From contig NC_060062.1 of the NCBI RefSeq assembly GCF_020283565.1, positions 17,704,127 to 17,768,126 of the forward strand: a stretch of DNA of 64,000 bases. The letters run 5' to 3'. Below are positions 23,075 through 34,140 of the stretch, piece by piece; the first letter of the stretch is position 1; every line of letters starts with the position of its first letter. The DNA comes from Trifolium pratense (lineage: Eukaryota; Streptophyta; Magnoliopsida; Fabales; Fabaceae). Both the position numbers and the translations under genes were made by a program. The notes beneath the pieces are model-generated. The model worked only from the letters and a program-made list of their open reading frames with translations. It did not search any database and was not told the DNA's origin.

Positions 23075-23759
23075 TTTTCATAAAACAAATATGGTGATGT
23101 ATCGTATATTCATTTAATATTAAAAAAATAGAATAATTATTCGTGTAACCCACTATTCAATTTGGAAATGAGTGGTTTACCTCAAAATGGGTGGTTATTT
23201 TTTATAGTACAAAAAATTACACTATTTTTTGAGAAAATACAATAGTTAAATTATTTTTGTGAAAAAATATAATGATTTATCATTTAGTTATTTAATTTAA
23301 AAAAACAAATAAAAATAATTTGGATAACTCACTGCCATCCTCTAGATTTATTCCACAATATCGTGTAGGCATGAAAGCCCTCTTGCAACTCCCCACTAGC
23401 CAGCAATGCACTTGCTTTAGATACTAGGTATGATGCTTTGTCGCCCTCCTCTATAAGAGTCTTCTCCTTAGCTGGCCTCAACAGATATCCTTCGTGTATT
23501 TTGATAGTCTCGGAAATGAACAAAATTATGGTTGTAATAAATAGAATATCGATCCACACGGGCTAACATGAGTGTTGATTGTTTAGTTAAGATGGTATGA
23601 CTTGGATCACTAATATACATTGTTGGAATATTTTAACCGCAGATTTTACAAACGTGTTGAAGATTTGACAAAGCGTCGTGTAGCACCAAGGCACATCATT
23701 TTAGATTTGAAAGATCAAAATCCAGAGTCTGTTGTTGATGTCAATCAAATATATAGGAA
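23075..23759. other. Spacer with an unidentified minus-strand frame
   Basis: A minus frame at 23329-23559 contains KIHEGYLLRPAKEKTLIEEG followed by a Ser/Ala/Leu-rich helix-like run. I do not recognise it. It could be a downstream remnant of the plant mobile domain locus to its right or of another transposon. Confidence 0.3.
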
Positions 23760-24493
23760 AAGACATGTGAAATGACGATGTCTCTGGGTGCCATCTCTCA
23801 ACAAATGCGGATATAAGATTCGGATCGACCTTGTTCAAACTGGTCCGCTCAAGTGGACTCAGCCCAGATGTAGTCATCCAACCTTCAACAATTGGTGGAT
23901 GTTGATCAGGAACCAATTCGGCCAGTTTGCCACCGAGAGATGTTATCTTTAATTCAATTCTTGGTCCATGACGTTCCTACATATATTGAAATGCATATAA
24001 GTTTTGTCCTTTCATCAAAATATTTCTTTAATAAACATCCACCAAAATTAATAAAAACCATACATATTTACTACTTAAGTTTATCACAATTACAACTTAA
24101 GTTTATCCACCAAAATGCAATAGCTATTTATAAAGAATACTAGGTTACGAGTGTTACCAAAACATTAGGTGAATTTTTTCATAATTTTTGACCTGAGATT
24201 CTTTCCCCAAACATTGATCATAAGATACATCCTACTGCTATACATTTCATTGAACTTTAACTAAAACTATAAATAATAATTGATTACCTCGCCAAACCAT
24301 ACATGACGAGCAACGTGCTCATGATACCGTGTCAGAAGACTAGTATCAATCGGTCCTCCAGGCCACACCACAGGTTGCACCTCAGGCACAAGCTCCTCCT
24401 CCTGCTGCTCCTCCGCCTGGCGCCGCAGAAACTCTTCATGTCCGATATCTTCGGAACGCCTAATTCTACCATCGCGTCCTCTGATACGCGCCA
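23760..24493 (-). pseudogene. Plant mobile domain (MAIN-like / PP7-like) gene fragment
   Basis: Two well-formed exons lie on the minus strand. Exon 24493-24288 encodes an Arg/Glu-rich lead and VWPGGPIDTSLLTRYHEHVA, then a GAG|GTAATC donor. Exon 23976 to about 23760 starts after TATATGTAG and encodes ERHGPRIELKITSLGGKL, GLSPLERTSL and FVERWHPETSSFHM. These are the opening motifs of the plant mobile domain, shared by MAIN-like proteins, PP7-long-form homologues and some MULE transposons. The frame joins in phase 0. After FHMSF the match is lost, so most of the domain is missing. The expected product is non-functional. The transposon-borne origin is an inference from the adjoining hairpin repeats. 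Confidence 0.75.
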
Positions 24494-24544
24494 CTGATAA
24501 AAAAAAAAACAACATTCATTAATAAAAAAATGCAAATACAGTTT

Positions 24545-24930
24545 AAAAATACATACCGGAACACTTGGGTTTGAGTATTCCGGTATGCAAATATTAACAA
24601 ACGCGAAACAATTGACAAATATTCATACCGGAACACTTTCGTGTTTAAGTGTTCCGGTATGAATATTCATACCGGAACACTTCAAAAAAGAGTTCCAATA
24701 TTAATATTCATACCGGAATACTTGAACGAAAGTGTTCCGGTTTGTTATCGGCACTTACTCTCTCGATTTCCTCTTTCACAACACCGGAACATTTTTTTGA
24801 GAGGTGAGTAGAAAATGAATTTTTTTTTTACGGTTTTACTTTATATACGAGGGCATTTTTGTCCATTCAAAAAATTGTGTGGGGTAGATGGAAGATTGTT
24901 GGGGTAGAAAAAAAAAATTCATTTATGGAT
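24545..24930 (-). repeat. ACCGGAACACTT hairpin repeats, family C copy 1
   Basis: Several inverted words (CCGGAACACTT / AAGTGTTCCGG) occur between 24555 and 24740. They are followed by a TTGGGGTAGA segment at 24898 and one at 24880. The segment 24840-24930, reversed, matches 34180-34260 at the other copy. It adjoins the 5' side of the plant mobile domain fragment. Confidence 0.6.
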
Positions 24931-24940
24931 ATGTAACTTT

Positions 24941-25415
24941 TTTTTTTTTTGAAGAAACCAAAATGAGATATATTAACATAAACAGCCTCCCCAGCACAAG
25001 ACGTACCGAGGAAGACTATACCAGTTTACAAAAAGTCAATAAGATACAATCATAATCAAATCATACAAGGCCCAAACACAACAATGGATTAGACCACCAG
25101 CTATGGTAGTTTGAAGTTAACGTGATACTCGTCGTCTTCAACCACCGAAATGAGAAAAGCTTGATCTTATCCAACAAAAGATGAGGTGTGCCTGTTGAGC
25201 CTTTGAACAAACAATGATTTCTCTCTGTCCATATCACCCAAACACAAGTAAGCCAAATAAGCTGCAAAAAGGACCGACGCGCTCGAGACCCACCTGCTGA
25301 GGCTGTAAACTGGACAAAATGATCACGCACAGTAGTGAAATCCACCGAAGAAATGCCAATCCACGCGCGAACTAAGTCCCAAAGAGATCAGCAATACCAA
25401 ATGGCCTAAATAAAT
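24941..25415 (-). mobile_element. 5'-truncated LINE, 3' end
   Basis: The minus strand encodes the end of a LINE reverse transcriptase ORF: DLVRAWIG, LIWLTCVWVIWTERNHCLFK and LLLDKIKLFSFRWLK, then a stop and a short 3' UTR. The poly-A tail appears as the T run at 24941-24954. Only the last 110 or so codons remain, as expected for 5'-truncated L1-type insertions. Confidence 0.8.
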
Positions 25416-25714
25416 ATCATTTTTTGAATCCAAGTCAAGAATTTTTCATTTATTATATATAATTACATCACATAATTAATTAATTTCTCTTTGTTTTCTT
25501 GCGTAAGATTACAAACACTTGCTCAACTTATACAATTTCCAAATTTGATATGCATTAACTTTGATATGATATCAAATTTTGCAAAAGCTTAATTTATAAA
25601 ATTATATGATGTCATATCTTTATGTGTTGTTTATACTTTATACTAATTCATCATTCATTAATATTTTTTGTCTGTTGAAAATTTCCCCTATCAATAACAA
25701 AAGGCTAAAATATA

Positions 25715-25850
25715 TATATATTTAATGAAGTTTAATAAAAAAAAATAAACTTTGATGATCATGAATATTTATATGTGAGATATTTGCAAAGATTAAGTAA
25801 TCAATTGAGTGAGTTAAAAGGATACAAATAGCTAATTCATATATAAATGG
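25715..25850 (+). promoter_or_regulatory. NCR promoter block, copy 1
   Basis: This block matches the block upstream of the second NCR gene in inverse orientation. The core TCAATTGAGTGAG ends at 25813, 146 bp before the chosen ATG. A TATA-like TATATAAAT lies at about 25840. Strong conservation of NCR promoters is known in Medicago; the sequence here shows only that the two copies agree. Confidence 0.65.
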
Positions 25851-25958
25851 CTTCTTGAAATTTCTAAGTGGTAAAAACTACCTAATTTAACAACCATGAA
25901 ATTTGTACCTATAAAACCATAAGAAAATTATAGTAATTGCATGCAAAGGAAAAGAAGT

Positions 25959-26238
25959 ATGACTCAAATGATCATGTTTCTTGCTTTGGTCATCTTTCTT
26001 TCTCTACCTTTTGTTCTAACCATTAGAAGTATGTCATTTTATTCACACCATATTAAAATTTCTACTTTATCTTATACAAAATATTATTATATCACCTTTT
26101 ACTAACATTTCTTTTTTCTTATTTGACAATGCAGCTAGCATTCCTTGCGTTTCTGACATTGATTGTCCAGTGCCTCCAAACAGCATACCTCTACTTTTGA
26201 AATGTGTTGAAAATTATTGTTCTTTCTCGTTCGTGTAA
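25959..26238 (+). CDS. Nodule-specific cysteine-rich (NCR) peptide
   Basis: Two exons, 25959-26028 and 26135-26238, are joined by a GT-AG intron in the codon after the signal peptide, the standard NCR gene layout. The precursor is 57 residues. An MTQMIMFLALVIFLSLPFVL signal peptide is followed by a 34-residue mature region with four cysteines spaced C-x5-C-x12-C-x4-C (CVSDIDC ... CVENYC). An in-frame ATG at 25941 would add six residues, but the MTQ start fits the paralogue better. NCRs are delivered to symbiosomes through the nodule secretory pathway and drive terminal bacteroid differentiation. The role of this one is unknown. The mature region has few charged residues, and the net charge looks acidic to neutral. 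Expression in nodule cells is inferred from the family and promoter. Confidence 0.88.
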
Positions 26239-26240
26239 CA

Positions 26241-26640
26241 ATTAAGTTTAAGAAAATAATCATGTTAACTATAAGCGTATAATTTTTTGTACTTCATAAT
26301 GTTTGTACTTTTAAAATTTACTTCAAAATAATTCGATGTATGTTTCTCATTCCTTTCAATTTTATGACAAGCCCGAAAGTATTTTATGATAATATAGAAG
26401 TATTTTTACCTTTGTTTCACAAAGAAGGTATTTTTTTTTTTTATAAGTTAAGAGAAAAGTGGATATCAAAAGAACGTTAGGAATACCAATTAAGGCAGAT
26501 CTAATGATTCTCATCGTCTACCATAGTTTCATAATAATATATGATAAAAAGAAAGAAAAAAGTACAAGAGAAATAATATTGGTCGACATAAAACCTGACC
26601 CAGCAAAGTGCAGATCACTACATAATTATAATCAGCTATA
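26241..26640. other. NCR 3' flank
   Basis: The first 150 bases match the 3' flank of the other NCR gene (31480-31617, inverted), including TTACTTCAAAAT and TTTTATGACAAG. No other gene. Confidence 0.5.
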
Positions 26641-26767
26641 TTTTTTTTTGGTCAGTGGATAGAAATTCTACCGTAAACGCGGATAAGTGGAGTGTTCGGG
26701 ATTCGAACCCCTACTCCGACATTTATAACGGTATGTCCCTACCAACTGAGTTAAGTTCACGAAGACT
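26641..26767 (-). mobile_element. tRNA-derived SINE with target duplication
   Basis: On the minus strand it has an A-box-like TTAACTCAGTTGGTAGGGAC and a B-box GGGTTCGAATCCCG, followed by a CGGTAGAATTT region and an A tail. It is flanked by AATCAGCTATA (26630-26640) and AATAAGCTATA (26768-26778), an 11-bp duplication with one mismatch. It is not a functional tRNA gene, because the acceptor and anticodon arms do not form. Confidence 0.8.
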
Positions 26768-26861
26768 AATAAGCTATACTTAATGAACAAACATAATATA
26801 TGATTATGTGGATTATACCATAAGGTCTAACTCAACTAACAATATCGATATTGTTAGATTA

Positions 26862-27390
26862 TAGGCAAAATTACATCAGGGGTCCTTTATCTTATTTATT
26901 CGTAACACTTTAGTCCTTTATCTTTTTTTTGTAACGTTTAAGTCCTTTATCTTTTGTACTACGCACATATAGGTCATTTTTTTATTTTATATTTAAAAAA
27001 TGAGTTGGCAAGCCATCTAAGAAAATCTTATATTTTTTACTATTAAAAATTTAAATTCTAAAATTCATATGAACATTTATGTCATGTTCATCACCTCCTT
27101 CATAAAATTAAAATCAATTGAGAAACAAATTCTAGATTTTAACCCAAAAACTCAGTTTTTATGGGTGGTCTGAGCTCTTGTTGGTTCTGGCTATTACGTG
27201 AGCATAGTTTTTGTTGCAACATTCCTCATGATGCCTCTCTACATTTCATTTTTTTTAATAAAAAACGAAAAAAAAGGACCTATACGTGCGTAGTACAAAA
27301 GATAAAGGACTTAAACGTTACCAAAAAAAGGTAAAGGACCAAAGTGTTACAAATAAATAAGATAAAGGACTTTCAGTGTAATTTTGCCTA
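26862..27390. mobile_element. Long-inverted-repeat MITE
   Basis: Inverted ends of about 120 bp begin TAGGCAAAATTACA and end TGTAATTTTGCCTA, with shared GTCCTTTATCTTATTTATT and TTTTGTACTACGCAC segments. Flanking GATTA at 26857-26861 and 27391-27395 forms a 5-bp direct repeat. No transposase. Confidence 0.75.
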
Positions 27391-27395
27391 GATTA

Positions 27396-28360
27396 TTATA
27401 TATATATTTTTTTTTTTTTTGAATTTAAACAGTAAACTTTACGGTTGTGTGTGTAAATTTTAGTAGTGTTTTTCATTTTTATTTTTGGTTTTCTTCGAGA
27501 GAAAACAAAATTACAGTATGTAGATTAATTATTTATTACGTACGCTTCTTTAGTTTGAAAACAAATTACATACATTAGATGTTAAATTTAATGTATTTAT
27601 CATAAGTAAGAATTAATACAACAATGATTCTGTAGTCAATAATTTTTTTTGTGTCAATAGTCTAGTGCCTAGTATTGTATTTTTTTAAGGTGAATAAATT
27701 GGAGTACTAGAGTTCGAATCTCAATTACTACATATTATATTCAATATCTCTATCAACTCTATTGTGTTCCTAGGATCTTATATTACATTCATTATCTAAT
27801 CTTAATATATAATATGACAAATAAGATAAACAATTTTGTTTGTGTATATATCAAAATATTATACCATTACTAAGTAAATATAAAGCACTAGCCAGTATAT
27901 CATTACAATTGTTATAATTATTCATGAAACATCTAAGTTTTCAATGTCTACCACTAGATTTGTTTAATCTTGAATGAGTTTTATGTCCAATTTGCTGCAA
28001 ATATATTATTATATATAAATATATAAGACAATGTAAATAAGTCTTTTTCTATTCAAATTTGAAAAATGTAACAAATATGTATAGATTACACACAACACAC
28101 TTATTATTATAAGTTCATATCATCAAATCAAAGTTAAATTTGTGTCTTCTTACCATACAATCTGATGACTCAAACTACATAAAGAACTTCAAACCACTAC
28201 AAACAATGAAAAGACACAACATATATAGGTAGAAAATAAAATAACCAATAGACTATAGTCATACACATAAACTTCTATTAAAATACTCATATATAATTTT
28301 TTGGTCTTGGAATATAAAAAACCAATAGGTTACTTTAAGTTGTGTATATGGTAGCAATTA
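27396..28360. other. Intergenic, AT-rich
   Basis: No gene. A degraded SINE-like stretch (AGTTCGAATCTC near 27710) lies on the minus strand at about 27660-27785. Confidence 0.4.
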
Positions 28361-28760
28361 AGGTTTTAAATTGCGGTCAAGGATGCAGTTGTTGCGAATG
28401 CGGTCATTGCGGTTGCTGCAACGCGCAATGCGGTTGTTGCAGCGTCAAATCATTTTGAAATTTCACAAGTTATATTAAATGAAACTACTATGTAACTAAA
28501 CTATTTATCCATCATTGCATAGTCTTAGTTTATTCCATAAACAATAATTTGAATGTATTTAAAATACACGCACTGTTGAGAGATTGTTAAAAGTAAGTTT
28601 TTTTCATTAATTTGACACAAATTAGGATTAAAGTTCATAAATTTTATTTTTTGGTGAGAAAATTTGAATGAATATCGCCGAAAACATCTGATGCAGCTTC
28701 CAATGTGGTTATGATGCAGTTACGATGCCGCCACACACGTGAATTAACATCACACCGCAT
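28361..28760 (+). mobile_element. TTAAATTGCGG MITE, family D copy 1
   Basis: Starts AGGTTTTAAATTGCGGTC and is rich in GCGGTTGCTGCAACGCGCAA-type words. The interior TTTTTTGGTGAGAAAATTTG matches the inverted copy at 30581-31049. The right terminus is less well conserved. Confidence 0.65.
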
Positions 28761-30039
28761 TTTTTATCTCGATAGTTACAATCTCAAACACATTTTTTGC
28801 GTTTGTACATTATACTTCATCTCACAAAGGACTTGTAAGTTGGTAATGTCTTCCTCTATTGCTTTATTACCTTATACGCTCCCTAAAATAAATCTTATGA
28901 TTAGAGCCATAAAGATTGAACCCCAAATATACATCAGTCAAACTCGAAGTTTCTAACAAATAAATAATCAATGAACACTTCTCTTTCTTTTAACACTTCT
29001 CATAACAAAATTGGTAAATCTGTCAAGTCACATAATTCCGACCCTTTTCCTATATTTTCCCCCGCATTATTACTCTTTAGGACCACATTTCTCAATTGGA
29101 ATGCTAATATCAGAGCTTAATATCACAAGTAGTTTTTAACACTACTTGTAAAGTTATAATACATAACCATAGAAGGATCTACGCGGGAATAGTTTGAGGA
29201 AATCTAATGAAAATAATGAGTATGGAAATTTCATTTCTTGCAGAAGGAATCTGATCTGAGCATTGCAAACGACATAGACAATTTGTACCAATGAAGATTT
29301 CAACATGGATATATAATATGCATGCAGCGTGATTAACAAATATAAATTGGCTTAAACATAAACGAAATGGCAAAACTATCATAAACTCACACACACACAC
29401 ACAAAAGTGATGGAGCCGAGGTTCGAACCCCGATCTACACACACTTCTAATTAAACAGCCAATAAATCATTATTATGAACTTAATAGTTTCATTGGTAAG
29501 TTTAGTAAATTCATTTCTCATTTTCACTATCTGTTTGGCTTTCGCTAGTATTAATTCATTGGTTCCAAGGAAAAGCTCTGATAATCCATAGTTCAACAAC
29601 GAGGCAAGTAAAATAATTATTTCGTACCCAGTTCAAATTCAGATAATACATTGCAGATGCAATCGTCTCCCGACATTAGGGGACCTTGAGAAGTTACATT
29701 GATAACAGAAAAAACAGTTAACAAAATCTTTCTTAGAAAAGGAACTTTAAGCAATAGTAAAGTAGAATAACCGAATGAATCATGATTAAACAATTAAATG
29801 AACGAATTGCATCGATCGATTTTCACGTGATAAAAGGCCAAAATTGACTTCCATTAACATAAAAAAGATCCAATCAATTCAGAGATAGAAAAACATAAAT
29901 CCTAATTAAGCAAAACAAAATGTACAAACAAATAAATTAACCTCATAAATTTTAAATAGAAAAAAAAAATGCATGTTTCAGAATATTAAGCATATTCAGA
30001 TCCAAAAATCGTTACATCAGATTCAAAATCGAGATCAAA
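28761..30039. other. SEC61 beta 3' side, intergenic
   Basis: No further gene. The last few hundred bases (about 29640-30039) are probably the SEC61 beta 3' UTR. An (AC)n tract lies at 29388-29403, beside a GGTTCGAACCCCG B-box-like remnant near 29420. Confidence 0.4.
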
Positions 30040-30372
30040 TCAAGCGCCAGCACCAGCGGCAGATCGATAACGGTAGAGTTTACCAAAAACATGAAGAGCG
30101 GTGACGAATCCAATGAAACAGAGACTCATTACGAGAACAACCGTTGGTGAAATCTTCAAGCCAGGTGCATCGTCGGTGTAGAATCGAAGCATGTTATTTC
30201 CGCCGCTGGATCCTCCTCCGGCAGAGCTTGAGCTGGTTGTGTTTCCACCTCCGAGACGACGACGACGCATTCCGGCTGTAGCGGCAGCGGAGCCGCGTGG
30301 TGCCATTACACCTGGTCGTGTCGTGGCGGCGGATGATGCCGATTGGGATGATTGAGAGGCGCTTCTCGCCAT
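30040..30372 (-). CDS. SEC61B: Protein transport protein SEC61 beta subunit
   Basis: This is an intronless 110-residue tail-anchored protein of the ER translocon. The N-terminal two thirds are Ser/Ala/Gly-rich and disordered, with the conserved RRRRLGGG basic patch (about residues 36-43). The conserved core [18 protein letters not shown] (about 59-76) follows, then a single membrane segment [20 protein letters not shown] (about 78-97) and a short lumenal tail. With SEC61 alpha and gamma it forms the channel for co-translational import. The start is the first ATG in frame and gives the [10 protein letters not shown] opening. It sits between the two NCR genes and between two inverted copies of MITE family D. 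Expected to be constitutively expressed. Confidence 0.95.
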   Translation of the reverse strand: MARSASQSSQSASSAATTRPGVMAPRGSAAATAGMRRRRLGGGNTTSSSSAGGGSSGGNNMLRFYTDDAPGLKISPTVVLVMSLCFIGFVTALHVFGKLYRYRSAAGAGA

Positions 30373-30580
30373 TGTATGAAGTTGCGATGGAAACGAGGGA
30401 AGAACAGCGTCGGGGAAAATATGTTAGAGAGAGATGTAGAAATGGTAACTTTGATATGAAAGGGGATTAATTAATAAAACAAATGATTAGATCAGAAAAA
30501 ATAGGAGAAAATATTTATGTAACCTACAAAACTTCTAAATTCACACTTTCTTCTTAATTTTTTTTTATGCAACATACCAA

Positions 30581-31049
30581 AGTTTTAAATCGCAGTCCGC
30601 ATCCGCAATTGCTGCGGTAGCCTTCGCAACCGCATCGCACCGCAATTGCGGTGTGATCTTAATTCACGTGTACAACTGCATCATAACCGCATCATAACCG
30701 CAATTGCTGCGGTGTTTTCGGCGATGTTCGTTCAAATTTTCTCACCAAAAAATAAAATTTATGAACTTCAAATCATAATTTGTGTCAAATCTAATGAAAA
30801 ATCTTAATTTTAATGATTTCTCAACCGTGAATTTTAAGAACATTCAAATTAGTGTTTATGAAATAGACTAAGACTATACAATGATGGATAAATAGTGTAG
30901 TTACATAGTAGTTTTATTTAGCATGTGAAATTTCAAAATGATTTCACGCTGCAACAGCTGCATTGCGCGCTGCAGCATCTGCAATGAATGCTTTCGCATC
31001 ATTCACGACCGCAACCGCATCCGCGACCGCAACCGCAATTTAAAACCTT
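30581..31049 (-). mobile_element. TTAAATTGCGG MITE, family D copy 2
   Basis: Inverted ends AGTTTTAAATCGCAGTCCGC and CCGCAACCGCAATTTAAAACCT enclose CG-rich words and an AT-rich interior. It is opposite in orientation to copy 1 and lies just upstream of the SEC61 beta promoter region. Confidence 0.7.
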
Positions 31050-31617
31050 ACAACTTACTTTCTTCTTAATTAAAAAATGAAAAAAAATATATTGAAATTT
31101 GTGTTGTCACTATATTGGTAAGTATTTGGACGTGCACTTATAGGTAACACTTCAAAGAGGGATGATTTTAAGTATTTTTTGGAACAAGTGAAGAATAAGT
31201 TATCTACCTGAGGCCAAAAAATTATCTTTTGCAAGGAGAGTATTGATGATGTATTGCTACGTTATTTAATGTTAAAATACATACTAATTTTAGATGCCGA
31301 ATAAATAATTAATCTACTTTTCATATATTGCATTTATTTATTAAAATAGTTTATGTAAACAAAACAAAAAAAATATCTTGTTATAATTATGTAGTGACAT
31401 TGTTGTGTATGTGAGATATATATTCTATGTGAAAATTAATTAATGTAAGAATACTTGCATTATGTAATAGTTCACTTTTGACCTTGTCATAAAAATTGAA
31501 AGACAGAAGAAACATAAATAATGATAAATCAAATTTTGAAGTAAATTACAAAAGTACAAAGTATTATGACGTAAAAATAAAATTATATGTTCAGAGATAA
31601 CATGATTAATTTTAAAC
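31050..31617. other. NCR copy 2 3' flank and spacer
   Basis: No gene. The right part matches the 3' flank of NCR copy 1 in inverse orientation. Confidence 0.45.
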
Positions 31618-31883
31618 TTAAAAGATCCAGACCTCACAAAAACCATCAACACACTTCATAAATATAGGTGGAATCACATCTGGACAATCATCGTCAACCT
31701 TGCATTCAAAGGGAGCTGCATTATCAAATAAGAAAAATAGAATATTGTTACTCAAAGTTGATATAATTATTGTGTACAAAATAAATTTGAAAACGGTGTA
31801 AAAAATGACTTACTTTTACCGGTTACAAGAAAAAGAGAAAGAAAGATGATCAAGGCATAAACAAACATAAGAAATTGAGTCAT
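31618..31883 (-). CDS. Nodule-specific cysteine-rich (NCR) peptide
   Basis: Two exons, 31883-31814 and 31715-31618, are split by a GT-AG intron at the same codon as in the NCR gene at 25959. The precursor is 55 residues. An MTQFLMFVYALIIFLSLFLV signal peptide is followed by a mature peptide with C-x5-C-x10-C-x4-C cysteines (CKVDDDC ... CVDGFC). Asp/Glu residues dominate the mature part, so it should be anionic. The signal peptide is a textbook NCR one. The upstream ATG at 31893 is in another frame and is not used. This is a paralogue in opposite orientation to the first gene. Individual function is not predictable from sequence. Confidence 0.92.
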
Positions 31884-32019
31884 ATTGAGTCATGTTTTTC
31901 CTACTTTACTATTAATTAATATAAATAATAGTTTCAAGCTTTGTTAACTTCAATTAAATAGATTCTAGCCCTTCAGAGTTGCAAGAAGTAATTATTAAAA
32001 TTAGAATTAATATGTCGTT

Positions 32020-32150
32020 ACACCCCTTAGCTCACTCAATTGATCACTTAACCTTAGTATAGATTTTTTCACATAAAAAATGTGTTGATCATGAAAGTTC
32101 ATTATTTCATTTTGCTTTAATTAAACTTCATAATATATAATTTTTAGGGT
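32020..32150 (-). promoter_or_regulatory. NCR promoter block, copy 2
   Basis: This is the inverse of the block at 25715-25850. The core TCAATTGAGTGAG (minus strand, from 32043 to 32031) ends 148 bp before the ATG, against 146 bp in copy 1. A GAAGTTTAAT segment and TGATCA words are shared as well. Confidence 0.65.
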
Positions 32151-32676
32151 TAAATAATCAAATTTTGATTTTCAAACCCTGTAAAAAAATTTCAGCAAGT
32201 TTTGGTTTCTTAAATGTTTTTCGTCACGATTTTTAGTTCCTCCTTTCAAATCAAACTCATGTGTATCTTTCAAAATTTTGAATTATTTTTCTCAATCATG
32301 TTTATTATATTATAGAAATATCTATTGCAAAAATTTATTTTTTTAACATCTCTTGCAAAAATTTATTTTTTTAACATCTCTTGCAAAAATTTATTTGTTT
32401 TAACAAATGATGAATTAAATATGAATTTTTAAGTTTTTGCCGCTTAAAAAGTCATATTTAATTTATATTTTGTTAAAAAATTATAAATTTTTGTTAGAGA
32501 GATTCTTACGGTATTATAAACATGAATATAAAACTAATTCAAAAATATAAAGAGTATACACGAGTTAAGTTAAAAACAGTGACATAAGTTATTTGGGGAT
32601 TAAAATTTAGCGAAACATTTTATAAGGACTAAAACTGAAATTTAATATTTTATACCGATCAAAATTTATTTAACCC
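32147..32676. mobile_element. GGGTTAAATA-type MITE
   Basis: Ends GGGTTAAATAATCAAATTTTG and CAAAATTTATTTAACCC are inverted. The interior contains a roughly 30-bp CATCTCTTGCAAAAATTTAT tandem repeat at about 32330-32400. A related arrangement lies at 42335-42680. Confidence 0.55.
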
Positions 32677-33042
32677 GATTTTTATTTATAATTTAGCCTT
32701 TCTTAATAGATTGGAATCAATCTCAAAAGAGAAACAAGTATAAAGTACTAAGATCCCTAACTTCTAGAAAAAGTTTGATTAGCCAAGTAAATTTGAAGTA
32801 ATGATGTTAACCGAAGAAATTGATATACTGTACAAAGAATCAAATATTATGATGAATGAAATTAATAAAAATGTTGCAACCGAAATATTATTAATAGAAA
32901 ATTCTAATAAAATGTAAATTATACATCATATAAAATTAAAAATAGACAAAAAGATGGAAGTAATATGTAACATCTCATATAGCTTTAAATAGTGTTGACT
33001 AATCCCAGAAATTAACATGAATCATTTCAAACTTTTCTTTTA

Positions 33043-33540
33043 TGATAACAGAAATTTATATGATGCTTTTTAGATAGTTTTAGGTTAGTTTTTATTCATT
33101 TTAATAGTTTTTAGAAGCCAAAAGCATGGAAAAAACCTAAAGAATTAAGTTATTTGAGGAAAAAGCAACATTGCTACATTAGAAGAGATTACACAAAAAA
33201 GAGCAAAAATTGAAGAAAATCAACTCAAGAAGGGGCACTTCAAGAAGGAAGGAGAGCAATAAGCTTTTTAGGAAGGCAATCTCACACTATTAGGGGTACT
33301 TTTCTTAGCTTTTTAACGAGATTACTTCATATGCGTAATTTTCTAAATCTTTTGTTATAATTATGCTTATAGGTGTTAGGTTATGTCGAGTAGGTAAACT
33401 ACTCTATTTGAAACGTGTAATTGGTTTGAAAAAGATAATATTACTTATAATTATATTTATTATTTTTAATTATCTTTTATTCGATTTCATGATATATTTA
33501 TATATATCAAACTTTCTTGATCATTTGTTGGCTGAGAGCT
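33043..33540 (+). repeat. Degraded LTR fragment related to solo LTR family B
   Basis: Starts TGATAACAGAAATTTATATG, the same start as the older LTR at 44248. It carries the AAGAAGG, GTTAGGTTATGTCGAGTAG and GTGTAATTGG landmarks in the same order, but lacks the hairpin and TATA part. Both ends are indistinct. Confidence 0.5.
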
Positions 33541-34140
33541 AAAAAAAAAGGAAATTGAGTTTCAAAGTATTGGATATAAAAAAGAAGCAGCATATCAAAA
33601 AAGAAAGAAGTTGGGGGGTTCAAAGTTAAAGTCCTGCAGAAAAATTAACATAACATTATAATAAATTAATAATTTGCTTCTAAAAAAAAGTCATAGCATT
33701 ATTTTATTTTATAATGAAGCTGATGATCGAACACAGAACCTATAACAAACTACTTAAATCTATTGGCTTATAGAAGCTGCATAATATTAGGGATCCAACA
33801 ACAAGAAAATCTGATGGAGAGAAAAAAGGCTACGTTTCCCGCAACAGAGAAAAGAAGAAAAATAGCAACAAGTGGAGAGAGGAAAATTATGAATTTTTTT
33901 ATATTGTTTATTTATTTTTTATTATGAGTAACTATTTTTCTCAAGTTAGGTTGATTAGATGATTTTTTTTTTTTTGGTGGTAAGGATTAGATTTTCTATA
34001 TCTATTTGAATCATTGTAGATGATCATATTTATTACAAGTTAGTCTTAATATTTATTACTAATTTTCTCATTTCTATAACGTTCGTTATTTAAGTAACGG
34101 AAACATAAAAATGGAAACGCGTAGGATGCACAAAAAATAG
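33541..34140. other. Intergenic, AT-rich
   Basis: No gene. GAAGCTGATGATCGAACACAG near 33717 is a SINE-like remnant. Confidence 0.4.

Noticed and set aside
23329..23559. Minus-strand 76-codon frame as a gene
   Set aside because: Ends look random, no family is recognised and no splice partner is clear. Kept only as a note in the spacer entry.
26641..26767. Possible tRNA gene
   Set aside because: A and B boxes are present but no cloverleaf forms. The A tail and target duplication show a SINE.
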